DNA of 64,000 bases from Thaumatotibia leucotreta (GCA_025490895.1 JALPQI010000805.1:123892-187891); one strand, 5' to 3'. Shown: positions 1 through 10,252, numbered from the stretch's first letter. Notes: generated by a model from the letters alone, not told the origin. Numbers and translations are program-made.

Positions 1-64
1 AGCAACACTCTTAACCGGACGTTTTCTATTCCACCGTGTCAGACCATCAATGAACGGAACTCAC

Positions 65-200
65 CCATGAAGTTATAGTTCCAGCTACCCTGCGAAGGCA
101 CCATAAAGTACCCGAGGAACCTGTCCGACAGCAGCATCTGTACGCGCTCATAGTGACTCGGCAGGTATCCCTTAGTGTTGTTCCCGGGGTCAGTATTGCG
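65..200 (-). pseudogene. Donor-side partial copy of exon W18
   Basis: The last ~130 bp of exon W18 and its GTGAGT donor recur here, offset by 202 bp from 267-397, with matching flanking intron (1-64 resembles 201-266). No acceptor precedes it, so it is not a complete exon. It differs from W18 at roughly a dozen positions, mostly synonymous (for example the codons of LLSDR), with two amino-acid changes near its 5' end (Pro to Thr, Arg to Pro). Confidence 0.85.
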
Positions 201-266
201 AGCAACACACTCTTAACCGGACGTTGTCTATTCCACCGTGTCAGACCATGAATAAACAGAACTCAC

Positions 267-546
267 CCATAAAGTTATAGTTCCAGCTACCCTGCGAAGG
301 CACCATAAAGTACCCGAGGAACCGGTCGGATAACAACATCTGTACGCGCTCGTAATGACTCGGCAGGTATCCCTTAGGGTTGTTCCCTCGGTCCGTGTTC
401 CGCGCGCCCCACTCGTAGCCGGACGGCGTGAGCTTGTACGCCGTGAGCGAGCAGGAGCCGGGAGTGAAGGAGCAGGTGATGATGATGGTCTTCTCGCCGT
501 CCCAGGACGGGTTCTCTGACATTATTTTGGCGTGAGTTGTGATGTC
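267..546 (-). CDS. Prp8: Prp8 exon W18 (Jab1/MPN domain)
   Basis: 280 bp, 93 codons plus one base. Acceptor TTTCCCAG at 547, donor GTGAGT at 266-261. It begins DITTHAKIMSENPSWDG and ends WNYNFMG, the standard Prp8 Jab1/MPN segment including CSFTPGSCSLTAYK and KGYLPSHYERVQMLLSDRF. The final base is the first of a Gly codon, so one more exon, not in the window, must supply the C-terminal tail. Small departures from the family norm include WGARNTDRG where most insects have WGRQNTDKG. Confidence 0.95.
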
Positions 547-1646
547 CTGGGAAAGAAACGTTTTTTTTTTACTAAAATAAACAACATATGCCAAAACCTG
601 GCCACACTTTTCTACAAGATACTCGTATTTGTTTGCCATGCTATTACTTGATTTGTTATGATTTGATGATGACTAATAAAATTGGTGACTCAAATGGACA
701 GTTGAATGAACATTAGCATTTCTCTAAAATTATGATATCAACAGATTTTTCAGCAAAATCAGGGACTTGCTATTTTTTCTTGTAGTTTAGATGAATGAAT
801 AAGTTGAATAACCATTCAAAGATTTCCAAAGAAATAAAGATTTCGTTGATAAATGTAACAAGCTTACTAAATTTAATACAACAAAACTTTACATAACATA
901 AATAAGGCGCAATTTAAATTATTTGTATTTAATTTTACGTGTAAATCCTGCAGTATTTTATAAAAGTTCGATTGTAACTGATATTTATTTCTTGAATGTT
1001 GCATAACTAGGGAACTTCGTAATGATATCATTGAAGGAAAAATTGAGAACGAAATTAACTTGGTTTTACAGTGGGGAACGATTGACACGTCATTTCAACT
1101 TAGTAATAAACAATAATGTTCATTTCATGGGTTCACTTGATAAAATAATCCCGGTAAATGAATGAGTTTAATATTATATACACATCACAAATTAAACTAA
1201 GAAACCAACCCCAAACTTCGTACATTGTAGGTACATGTTCCGTACCTCAATAAGAAAAAAACGGAACCCTTATAGGATCAGAGGATCACTCGCGTGATCC
1301 TCTCTTTGCTCCGAAATGACTGGTCCAATTGAGTTGAAATTTGGCAGACAATTATGTAAGTTGTTTACATATGTAGACGTGGAACGTAAATAAATGAATT
1401 TTAAATATTAGGGTTACTTTTGGTTTTAATTTTTTTTGTTGGTATGACCGGGGTTTCGTTGGCTTGACAATATCCGAAACATAAATTAAGATTGTTAACC
1501 AGAATTGTAGCGCTAAAACAAAGTAAAAACGTGTTCTTTCCACGGACGGGAGTCTAAATCTATTTCGTAAGACAATTTCGTCGCTATTCTTACTCAACCT
1601 CTGGTCCACAGTAATCATTTTTTTCCATCAAGTGCGTGTTGCAGTT
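547..1646. other. Intron W17/W18, no recognised feature
   Basis: AT-rich intron sequence. Short open frames here have no recognisable domain or coding character. A short palindrome (GAGGATCACTCGCGTGATCCTC) sits near 1278. Confidence 0.6.
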
Positions 1647-1975
1647 GGGCATTTTCGCGAGAAGAGATCCAAAAACATATTTTTCTGAAACAGGTAAATT
1701 TTACGTTTTTCCTGCTCAGAATCACGAGCTCTTTCGATCCTACTAGAAGAAAAAAAGTGTCCCAACCTTTTGTTTCTATTACGTAACCGTTTTTCAAACA
1801 CTTGGTACAGCGGTTACAAAGTGGAGAGCATGTAAAATGTATGAAAAATGTGGGACCATTTTTATCTTGTACTTTTTTCTCCTAGATTGAAAGAACTCGT
1901 TATTCTGAGTAAGAAAAACATTAAATTTACCTACCTTAAAAACATTTTTTTTTTGGATCTCTTCTCGCGAAAAGG
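1647..1975. mobile_element. TIR element (MITE), family with TTTTCGCGAGAAGAGATCC ends
   Basis: The left end reads GGGCATTTTCGCGAG followed by AAGAGATCCAAAAA; the right end (to about 1975) is its reverse complement. Subterminal sequences also pair (CAGAATCACGAGCTCTTTC against GAAAGAACTCGTTATTCTG). About 329 bp with no coding capacity. It is the intact reference for the copy split across 25036-54963, and it lies only ~50 bp from exon W17. Confidence 0.85.
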
Positions 1976-2023
1976 ACCAGTTACGAGGATATATGTATAG
2001 CGGCTATTTGAGTGTGAACTGAC

Positions 2024-2128
2024 CTGCGGCGAGAGTTGCGGTAACTCGTTGGGCTGCGTGTGCATCCAGCCCAGCGGCTGCAGGTGCGCCAGCTGCGGGT
2101 GCTTCGGCAGCTGGCGGGGCAGGTGCAC
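2024..2128 (-). CDS. Prp8: Prp8 exon W17 (Jab1/MPN core)
   Basis: 105 bp, 35 codons, phase 0 at both ends. Acceptor TATGCGCAG, donor GTCAGT. It encodes PLGWMHTQPNELPQLSPQ, the MPN core strand of Prp8. The preceding residues (VHLPRQLPKHPQLAHLQ) differ clearly from the usual family sequence here and the exon is very GC-rich. Identity rests on position, phase and the conserved second half. Confidence 0.9.
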
Positions 2129-2189
2129 CTGCGCATACGCAATCTTATGTAACACTAGCTATTACATTTATGCTGTCAGGTAAAACTTC

Positions 2190-2422
2190 ATCGATTTTTC
2201 ATCACACTTGTTCGGTAAGTGCGCCAATGCGCTGCGGCGGTGCGCGCCGTAGATGCGTCATTACACCCTAGGCTGTCAAGGATTTTCAAACAACATTACG
2301 TCGCAGCGCGCGGCGCGCGCGAGCCGAGATTTCTTTTTCATCACACCTGTTCGGTAAGTGCGCCAATACGCTGCAGTGATGCGGGCCGTAGGTGCGTCAT
2401 TACGTCCTAGTAGGCCGTTAAG
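2190..2422. repeat. GC-rich direct duplication
   Basis: A segment starting TTTTCATCACAC-TTGTTCGG at 2196 recurs at about 2336, with GTAAGTGCGCCAAT and GCGTCATTAC in both. A related GC-rich piece (ACATTACGTCGCA) appears at 2292 and 4132. Probably MITE-derived. Confidence 0.6.
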
Positions 2423-2425
2423 GAT

Positions 2426-2938
2426 TTTTCTCAAACTTGCTACGGAATGTTGATGTTACTTACTTTAAATTAAACCCGGAAATACTATGTATCCGGTGTC
2501 ATGTGCTAAGATGATATGTAAAGAGATTTCATGTATTTATTTCACACCTAGTAGGACTGCAAACTGTCTTTTGTTTTGAAACGTCAAATTGTGACATTAG
2601 GTCTTGACATTCAGCCACAGAAAAAAAAATAACCTTAGAACTAATGTCTATACCACCAGTTAAAAAGATACCTCAAACAGATTAAAAAAAAGTTAGGCGC
2701 GAATGTTTTTTCTAATGTTTTACGATACTGTACTATTGGTTTATTTACAAATTAAATAGTATGGTTCGGCGAAATCAGTTCCTTTTATTTCATGGCAAGT
2801 TTGAGAAAAGCACTATACAAATCTCGGCGAGAAACAGGGTTACAGGCCGCGTATCCCTATCTGGCCTCAGTTCCTTCGGCCAGATATATCTACTTGGCCT
2901 GTAACCCTTCGTTTCCCGTCCTCTATAGTAATGTACTA
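2426..2938 (+). mobile_element. Interspersed ~515-bp hairpin element, copy a
   Basis: Starts TTTCTCAAACTTGC, ends GTAATGTACTA. Near its 3' end is a strong two-level hairpin (GGGTTACAGGCC against GGCCTGTAACCC, inner CTGGCC against GGCCAG). Other copies lie at 2939-3464, 25092-25612 (reverse) and 50039-50555. No coding capacity and no clear terminal inverted repeats, so the class is uncertain. Confidence 0.85.
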
Positions 2939-3464
2939 TTTCTCAAACTTGCTAGGGAATGTTGATGTTACTTACGTTAAATTAAACCCGGAAATACTAT
3001 GTATCCGGTGTCATGTGCTAAGATGATATGTAAAGAGATTTCATGTATTTATTTCACACCTAGGACTGCAAACAAACTGTCTTTTGTTTTGAAACGCCAA
3101 ATTGTGACACTAGGTTTTGACATTCAGCCACAGAAAAAAAAAATAACGTTAGAACTAATCTATACCAACAGGTAAAAGGAGACCTCAAACAGATTAAAAA
3201 AAAGTTAGGCGCGAATGTTTTTTTTTTTCATGTTATGATAATTGATATATATACTGTACTATTGGTATATTTACAAATTAAGAAGTATGGTTCGGCGAAA
3301 TCAGTTCGTTTTATTTGTGGGCAAGTTTGAGAAAAGCACTATACAAATCTCGGCGAGAAACAGGGTTACAGGCCGCGTATCACTATCTGGCCTCAGTTCC
3401 TTCGGCCAGATATATCTACTTGGCCTGTAACCCTTCGTTTCCCGTCCTCTATAGTAATGTACTA
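2939..3464 (+). mobile_element. Interspersed ~515-bp hairpin element, copy b
   Basis: Head-to-tail with copy a and of the same structure, with small indels. The junction has the end of one copy running directly into TTTCTCAAACTTGC of the next. Confidence 0.85.
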
Positions 3465-3985
3465 TTTCTCAAACATGCAATGAAATATTGTAGTTACGTG
3501 CCTAAAAAGTGGCCGGGAAGTACCTCGTTGCCGGCCTAGGCCGGCAAGTGCCTCTTTTTTAATTTTCATTTGACATAGGGTTGTGACCTGGCATCTTGGC
3601 TTTTAGCCAATAATTATCTGTAAGTAATATTAGTATTAAAAAAAATTATTGGCAAATTTTTGCAGTTATAATTAGGTATTTAAATTATATAATTTAAGAT
3701 AAATGTACAATAACTACTCAAAATAATATTTAAAAATCATTATTATACGGCGCGATCCGTCGGCCCCGATCACTGCATGCGATTAATTGGACCCAACCGA
3801 CCGCGTCGTCTAATACCGCTTTTTGAAAGTAAAAATTTGAAACTTTCAAACAGGTCAATCTTAAAAAAAAATGAGGTGTCGGTGTCGTATTTGACTTTTG
3901 TTGTGTTTCAAAAACTTAGTTATGTAGTTGACTTATAATTTCTTAGAAAGAAGATACATTTTTTTGTTTTATTTCATTGCATGTT

Positions 3986-4126
3986 TGAGAAAAGCATTGT
4001 ACATACCTCGGCCATGAAGTGACGGGTTGCCGTCCGAATACTATCCGGCCTCGCTTCGCTCGGCCGTCTACATATATTCGGCCGGCAACCAGTCACTTCC
4101 CGGCCTCGGTAGTAATGTACTATTCA
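3986..4126 (+). mobile_element. Diverged 3' hairpin of the ~515-bp element family
   Basis: Shares the flanks GTTTGAGAAAAGCA and TAGTAATGTACTA with copies a and b, but the stem sequence is different (GTGACGGGTTGCCG against CGGCAACCAGTCAC, inner CCGGCC against GGCCG). The pairing is kept although the bases changed. Confidence 0.7.
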
Positions 4127-4243
4127 TACAACATTACGTCGCACTAGCGCGGTCCGGCGCACGCCGCGCGCCGCGTCGAGGTTTCTTTTATGAAAATGAT
4201 GAAATTAAGTCATCCCTGATTTAGACCATATTAGAGCAGTTTT

Positions 4244-4465
4244 GTGAAAATATATTGTTTTATTTACTTTTTTTGCCTCACAGGTGTGATGAAAAACATT
4301 GTGTGTGCCACGGACGTTACAAGAATTATGAACTCGTGTGAAGTAAAGCCCGTGCCTACGGCTTGGGCTTTACTATCGCACTCGTTCACAAATTCTTATT
4401 TACCGCCCTTAATACACAGTGTACTAATATTTCATAGAGGATGTACAACATATATAGAGCTGTAA
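4244..4465. repeat. Fold-back hairpin sequence
   Basis: GAACTCGTGTGAAGTAAAGC at about 4330 pairs with GCTTTACTATCGCACTCGTTC, with a GC-rich loop. An open frame of 73 codons crosses it but looks non-coding. Confidence 0.55.
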
Positions 4466-4794
4466 GATTCTTTACACACTTTCCCGCTTTTTCTGAACGT
4501 CGATGGAAGTGATTAGCCTTTCGTCTGTGGTAAATCCATAATCGGGCATTAAAATGTAAACTGTAGATTAGACTTTCAAGGTCAAATGTTTAATAGCACA
4601 TTTTTGACAGTAACAGACGAAAGGTTAAGTAGTACGAGTTTTGTCTCATTCTAACATGAATATTTGTCACTTTGTTAGGGATGGAAGGAGATGTTATCGT
4701 CATCCAATTTTAAATCCGAAATTTCATTATATTTGTTATTTTAAGGCGCGGGTAAAGATTTATAGGATTACAATATTAGTTATTAAGGTTTTAC

Positions 4795-4893
4795 CTGCTG
4801 ATGAGTACCCCACTGTGGAGGCAAAACAGCACAATGGACTTCGCGAACCATAGGGTTATCTGGAGGTGAAGTCCCATACAGGTAGCACGCGAT
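4795..4893 (-). CDS. Prp8: Prp8 exon W16 (Jab1/MPN domain)
   Basis: 99 bp, 33 codons, phase 0. Acceptor ATATTCCTAG, donor GTAAAA. It encodes IACYLYGTSPPDNP and ends LPPQWGTHQQ, matching the MPN strand that in most animals reads IAGYLYGVSPPDNP. About ten of 33 positions differ from the usual sequence, a lot for Prp8, but both borders and phases fit exons W15 and W17. Confidence 0.92.
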
Positions 4894-6305
4894 CTAGGAA
4901 TATAAAGAATGGTTACTACAATCCATTTACCTTCATTCACAAGGGCACCATAAAAGTCCAATTTACAACGGACATTACCAACGGAAGCCTCTTTTTCGTC
5001 ACTCTTACGAGAATATGAACCTTAGACCGGAACAGGTGCATTCCAAGAGAATGTCGGATATGTAAATAAAATAAATATGTTGGGACATCTTACACAAATC
5101 GACCTAGTCCCACGGTAAGCTCAATTAAGGCTTGTGATATGGGTACCAAGCGACGATATATTTAATATACACCGTGTTTCTGGTAACAGTCAAAACCTCA
5201 GACACCCCAACTGATTTTTATTTTTTTAAACTTATGTATAGTATTCATTTTTTAATCTGTTGTTTATTTATTTTTTTAATGGATTTTTGATATTCTGTAT
5301 AGCTCTACTCGACTTTTAACTCTACACTCAATAAAACAATTGCTAGCTACCATCATAAACCTTGAAACTATTTGTTTGTGTACATTATTGCAACGACATA
5401 AGGTTTACCAATAGACAGCTATGTCGCTGTAAACCACTTTAAAGCTTTGTCACAGTAAACTTCAAATGGGACAGCTAAGCAAACTTAACCCAACATTCAA
5501 AATGACAAGGTTGTAATTAGGTACGAGTTCGATTTCTTATGATACTCGCGCGTCTTCAAATTAGGCCAGTTGCACCAGGGATTAAGGACTAAAGCATAGA
5601 TGTAGTACAACATTTATTATACAACTATCCTTATCTTGCTTGCCAATTAAATTCGGTGTCAAAAAGAGATGTACGTACGTTTTCTATTTCTGAATTACCT
5701 GTGATGTCACTGGGTTTATTTGAAAACTGTCAGTTGACATGTCGCTCCTAAGAATTAAAAAGACATAATATCTTCTAACAAAAAGTTTATAAAAAGGTCA
5801 GTTGTTAAACTTTAGAATTAAAAAGACTTGTTCTTATCAAATGTAGGTATCGAGAAAGAGTTTTTTTAGTCATGCATGACATTTGGGAATATTTCTATCT
5901 CTTTTTACCACCAGCAGCAGTCTCTTTTTAGCAAAGTAAGTTAGAAAGAGACTGCCGCTTGTAAATTGTATCTGTATAGAACTGGACCCTGATTATGACA
6001 CTATCCGTTATGACTGCTTGCTTATGCTGATACTTCACATGTATTTGCGTTTTGCCTCTTGCTCCCATTAGTACCTATACAGGTGGAAGCGAGAGTCATA
6101 ATGCAATACGCCAACTGGAGTGCCTCCTACACAAAGTGCGAAATATTCCCTAATGGTGTTGTATGGTGGTGTGTGGTGTATCTGTGGCAACAGTAATATG
6201 TTAACATTATATTTGTAAAAAATCGACTGTTCAGCTATCACAGTTCATAAAATAACAACCTTGTTACAGACAAGCGGACACAGACGGGCGGACAGAAAGT
6301 GAAGT
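4894..6305. other. Intron W15/W16, SINE tail fragment
   Basis: Mostly unremarkable AT-rich DNA. Positions ~5060-5165 match the tails at 30420 and 34058 (motif AAATATGTTGGGACATCTTA, then a CTCAATTAAGGCTTGTG block), so a truncated SINE is likely. A short hairpin (AGTCTCTTTTTAGC against GAAAGAGACT) is near 5920. Confidence 0.5.
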
Positions 6306-6308
6306 CTA

Positions 6309-6423
6309 AAGGCCCTTCTCCACAGTTGCCGAACATAGGCGATCGTACGGGACGCAACTTTAGAACTTGTATAGCTGCGTCCATATTATGATCTACTATG
6401 TTCGGCCAATGTTGTGAAGGGCT
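6309..6423. mobile_element. Small TIR element (MITE)
   Basis: Left AAGGCCCTTC-CACA-TTG-CGAACATAG pairs with right CTATGTTCGGCCAATG-TTG-TGAAGGGC. About 115 bp, no coding capacity. Confidence 0.65.
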
Positions 6424-6429
6424 GGAGGG

Positions 6430-6900
6430 CCGGGTCTCTTTTTTTTACACGAGAGTGTGTATCTTTTGTTCGTGTTTATAGCCGTTAGTTCATAGCATGT
6501 AGTCCGTTTCGCCAGCCCTCCCAGTCCGATAAAAAATCGTGTCGGATCTCGCTCGCGTACTAGTAAATATGGCGATGTTCACATTTTGTCGGGTGTCGGG
6601 CCGACTCCGCCCGCGCCGCACCCCCTCAGACGCCCGCGCGTCGCTGCCATTGATTGAACAGTACGCCGACACCCGATTAAAAATCGGTCCGACAACCTAC
6701 ATAGTGGGAACAGTGACGCCGACACACGATTGAAAATCGGCCCGACAGTCGACATGTGGGAACGAGCTCTTCAGGCACTTAGTCTCACCGCAAGCGAGTC
6801 AACAATGAACTATTGCAGCGGCGAACTATCACCGCCATGCGAGTATCGCCATGTCTTTTTTACTTACACGGGATTGTTCGTTTTCATACGTAGGTATTTT
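6430..6900. mobile_element. Degenerate TIR element related to 37316-38878
   Basis: TTTACACGAGAGTGTGTATC then TTTTGTTCGTGTTT at 6446 resembles the terminal sequence of the 37316-38878 element, and TAGTCTCACCGCAAGCGAG at 6780 resembles its GGTCTCACCGCGAGC end. The middle holds short direct repeats (GCCGACACxCGATT-AAAATCGG). Boundaries are unclear. Confidence 0.4.
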
Positions 6901-7091
6901 ATACCACACGAACGACCGAATCCTCTCTCAGAAATGTTAAAGTATAAAACTATATTACGCAAGAAAAATAAAAAAAAAACTCTTTCAATTCATAGATATT
7001 TACATAAGTAATGACCAATTATGTATGTACATAAAAATTATAAAAAAACTTATTTACAATTTTATTAACAAGTTACGGTTTTCGCAGATGT

Positions 7092-7485
7092 TCACGGGCG
7101 GGGCACATACTCTAGGGGGTTGAGCAGCTCTTGACATAGCCGATACTGTAAAGGGTGTTGCTGGTCATCTCTTAAAATTCTCGAAATATTCTTATGATCA
7201 CAGTTAACCGACGACCAGCTTGTCGTACGTGTGCTAGCCGTCGGATTAACGCGAAAATACTCTAAGACGGCCTCCTCGAAATCAGGGTTCATTTTCATCA
7301 TGCCTTTCTCTGGCCATTGGTGGTCGAAAAAAAACCGTAGTCCCGAAGTCGTTGAGTAGCTGCGGCCATGGTGGCATACGACACGGCGACACCAAACTCC
7401 TCGTGATAATTCCTTACAGCTAAATTGACATTGTCATTGCAGCGTGCTAGCGTTCTTACCATTTCACAGTATTGAACGTTCGTGA
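7092..7485 (-). pseudogene. DNA transposase N-terminal remnant
   Basis: Minus-strand translation gives TNVQYCEMVRTLARCNDNVN then LAVRNYHEEFGVA, typical of the DUF4817-type N-terminus of insect mariner-like transposases. After a frame break comes PDFEEAVLEYFRVNPTAST and HKNISRILRDDQQHP, the helix-turn-helix that follows. No catalytic domain follows here; dead fragment. Confidence 0.55.
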
Positions 7486-8512
7486 TTCGTGAATCTAAAC
7501 GACATGATAATTAGAAATATCGACGGAATATAAACATACAAATTAAATTGACAAGCAACGTCAAACTCGTAGCGAAAAAAATAATCGTCCAGGTAACCAG
7601 CCATTATTACCAAAATACCCCTAAATACTGAAAAAGGTATACAACCTTCAGCAGTGCGATATGCACAATGTTGTATTACGAATTTGTAGACTGGGCACGT
7701 AAAAAATAACTAAAAATACAAAAAAAAATAAAAATATTACCCACCAAGATATAGTTTAATCGATTCTACTCCCGATTCTGAACAAATGGTTTTCTGGTTT
7801 TTGGTGTTAAGTGAAACACCGTGTATACATACATATTAGTTATTTATATTATTTATTTATTATAATAAGAGGCATTTTAAACATGATTGTGGTTTTATGA
7901 AACGAGCCGTAGGCGAGTTAACCAACTAGGCTACGAAGGCTAACACGCCATTCTTCGCGTACATCTAAGAAAGTTACGAATATAATCTTAATACTGGATA
8001 TTTGTATTTATAGAGAATTCTCGCAATTTCCATATATTTCTAAGGTAGCTGTCATAGCCGTCAAGTTCCCGACAAAGTAGACGTTTTCGTGGAAAGCACC
8101 TACACAGAGGATACCTAGTTTAGCTAAACATTTTCATACAGTTTTATACATAAATGGATTAAAAAATATTCAAAGCACTCTAATTAAAATGTTTCGACAT
8201 AAATAAGTACGTATAAGTATTATATATTTTAATTATATGTGTATTGCATGTATGAGTTTATCTTAATTGGTTTTATAACAGTTCAGTTTTTGGTTTTATA
8301 TTACTCAAATATATTCTCATTATTTTCCACTGTACACGGTATGTTTGTCTATCTTTTGCTTCATATAGACAACTCCTTTGCTCAAAGGTTAACTGGAAGA
8401 GATCCCTTACAGGGATACGTTCGCCTTTGTACCTGTCAAATTGTTTGTATGTGTATTTTTACCTGTTTTGTGTACAATAAAGAATTTACATACATAAGTA
8501 TAGGAAAACTAC
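7486..8512. other. Intron sequence, possible SINE head fragment
   Basis: On the minus strand 7955-7900 contains TAGCCTAGTTGGTTA, a good fit to a tRNA A box, but no B box follows, so at most a SINE fragment. The rest is AT-rich with nothing recognised. CACCGTGTATAC near 7818 resembles the end of the element at 36489-36960. Confidence 0.35.
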
Positions 8513-8678
8513 CTGTGCTCTCAAATCGGAGATAGTCACGAATTTCTTGAGCAAATTCTTAGGAAGGATGTAAGTGTATCCACTCTCCTTGATGTCGTCG
8601 GAGCTGACGTAGATGTGGTTCGTACGGAGATGCAGGTTGGTGGCGGAGATGGCTCGGACACGCCATTCCGTCTTTGAG
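8513..8678 (-). CDS. Prp8: Prp8 exon W15 (start of Jab1/MPN domain)
   Basis: 166 bp; the first base completes the Ser codon left open by W14 and the last codon is Gln. Acceptor CTTTTCAG, donor GTAGTT. It encodes SKTEWRVRAISATNLHLRTN, then HIYVSSDDIKESGYTYILP and KKFVTISDLRAQ. It links the RNase H-like domain to the Jab1/MPN domain. Confidence 0.95.
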
Positions 8679-9246
8679 CTGAAAAGGTATGGAAGTTCAA
8701 TACATGTGTTCTATACAAAGATTTTTTCTTTTCGGTACGGCAATTAGTTAACATAGCAATTAACTATACTTGCATCGGGTCGAATAGATCCGATGCCTTA
8801 GCGAAGGCGTTAAGATCCCTTCGTATGTCTTAGCACGTGAAAAATATTCGAGACAAGACGAAAGGATATAGCGATCGATTGCTTAGGTTCGTTGCACTTA
8901 TCTAGTAAGCTTATTCACTGGCAAGAGCTTGCGCAGGATCGGTGAAGTGGCCAGCTCTCGTGCCATAGGCAAACATTTTGGGTTGCAGAGTCAGCATAGT
9001 AGTTATTCAGCTAAGCAATCTATCGTAAGTCCCAACCAACACAATTTAGTGTGCAGAACTCATTATAATCTCCCAAGGTCTCGCGTATTCACTTACTAAT
9101 GAAGAGAAAGTTCTAAATTCAAAAACTTAGCTAATATCACCGGGTGATATCCAGTCACAGCTAATATCAGGAAGACAGGCCAAAATATTGAGAATGATAT
9201 CTCTACAAGCCAATATCAAAATACCAAATATTAGTCGCCAGCACGC
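8679..9246. other. Intron W14/W15, nothing clear
   Basis: Short repeated motif CTAATATCA-GG around 9130-9230; no gene or defined element recognised. Confidence 0.5.
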
Positions 9247-9375
9247 TTAGCACATGATTGGTGCGACAGTATGTCGCTGCGAGATAGATTGCCCGTCTTT
9301 TACTAACAATATTAATAAAAGAGGGACGGATAGTCTATCTCGCGGTGACATATTGTCGCATAAATCATGTGCTAA
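9247..9375. mobile_element. MITE, TTAGCACATGATTGG family
   Basis: Left CTTAGCACATGATTGGTGCG and right CATAAATCATGTGCTAA are inverted, with further pairing of GCGAGATAGA and TCTATCTCGC. The same family is at 59731-59880, and a diverged relative at about 53965-54115. Confidence 0.8.
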
Positions 9376-9399
9376 CCGTACTGGCAGTATAAAGCATAC

Positions 9400-9539
9400 C
9401 TGAAGGTCTGCGACTCGTAGTTGCTGGTAGTGGAGGTGATAATCTCATCGCCATGCTTGTTGACAGTTCGCGTGGTGGTAGCAGTGAGTTGACTCTGCTC
9501 TTTGCTCTGTTTCTCAATCGCGATCTGCCGCTGAGCTAA
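9400..9539 (-). pseudogene. Donor-side partial copy of exon W14 (first)
   Basis: The last ~135 bp of exon W14 with a GTATGC donor. The frame AQRQIAIEKQSKEQSQL is kept, with two in-frame single-codon deletions relative to W14 (AQRQQIAEIEKQ). Other differences from W14 are synonymous apart from one at the extreme 5' end. It repeats 221 bp later at 9621. A potential AG precedes CTCAGCGG but would put the exon out of frame with W13 and quickly meet a stop. Confidence 0.85.
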
Positions 9540-9620
9540 CGTCACACAGTAATGTGCAACGCTGTACGGAGCCAGTATCTAAATACCGAATATGTGTCCC
9601 CCTGGCACTATAAATCATAC

Positions 9621-9760
9621 CTGAAGGTCTGCGACTCGTAGTTGCTGGTAGTGGAGGTGATGATCTCGTCGCCATGCTTGTTGACGGTTCGGGTGGTGGT
9701 AGCAGTGAGTTGACTCTGCTCTTTGCTCTGTTTCTCAATCGCGATCTGCCGCTGAGCTAA
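9621..9760 (-). pseudogene. Donor-side partial copy of exon W14 (second)
   Basis: Second 221-bp unit, with the same two codon deletions as the copy at 9400 and donor GTATGA. Changes against W14 are again synonymous (for example ATT to ATC, ACG to ACC). Confidence 0.85.
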
Positions 9761-9841
9761 CGTCACACAGTAATGTGCAACGCTGTACGGAGCCAGTATC
9801 TAAATACCGAATATGTGTCCCCCTGGCACTATAAATCATAC

Positions 9842-10057
9842 CTGAAGGTCTGAGACTCGTAGTTGCTGGTAGTGGAGGTGATAATCTCGTCGCCATGCTT
9901 GTTGACGGTTCGCGTGGTGGTAGCAGTGAGTTGACTCTGCTCTTTGCTCTGTTTCTCGATCTCGGCGATCTGCTGACGTTGAGCTGAGGGCGCGGAGATC
10001 TCCATGCCGAGGATGATGTCGCGGATCTCGGACTGCGTTAGGGAGGCCACGTTCACG
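9842..10057 (-). CDS. Prp8: Prp8 exon W14 (linker before Jab1/MPN)
   Basis: 216 bp; its first base completes the Asn codon begun by W13 (AAC AA|C). Acceptor TTAAATTCCAG, donor GTATGA. It encodes VNVASLTQSEIRDIILGMEI, then QRQQIAEIEKQSKEQSQL and TRTVNKHGDEIITSTTSNYE, ending QTF plus two bases. This is the charged helical linker between the RNase H-like and Jab1/MPN domains. The full 5' part distinguishes it from the two partial copies downstream in the transcript. Confidence 0.95.
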
Positions 10058-10252
10058 CTGGAATTTAAGGTAAGTTTAATTTGGGAATACGTTACAACAT
10101 CAATCAATTGAACACCCATGTCACATGACGAGTGGTGGCTGGCATAATGAATTAACTTTAGAATGCTAGCTGTCTATGCCATGTGGAAGACAATGTAAAG
10201 TGTATACCTTTTCATAACTATCTTATGATCGCGACTAGCCGGGCCTGGGGGC

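Noticed and set aside
2219..2410. GC-rich 63-codon open frame
   Set aside because: Covers a local duplication of MITE-like sequence; no domain, and the frame is not kept between the two units.
9400..9760. Partial W14 copies as mutually exclusive alternative exons
   Set aside because: Splicing at the only nearby AG (before CTCAGCGG) after W13 gives the wrong frame and a stop within about eight codons.
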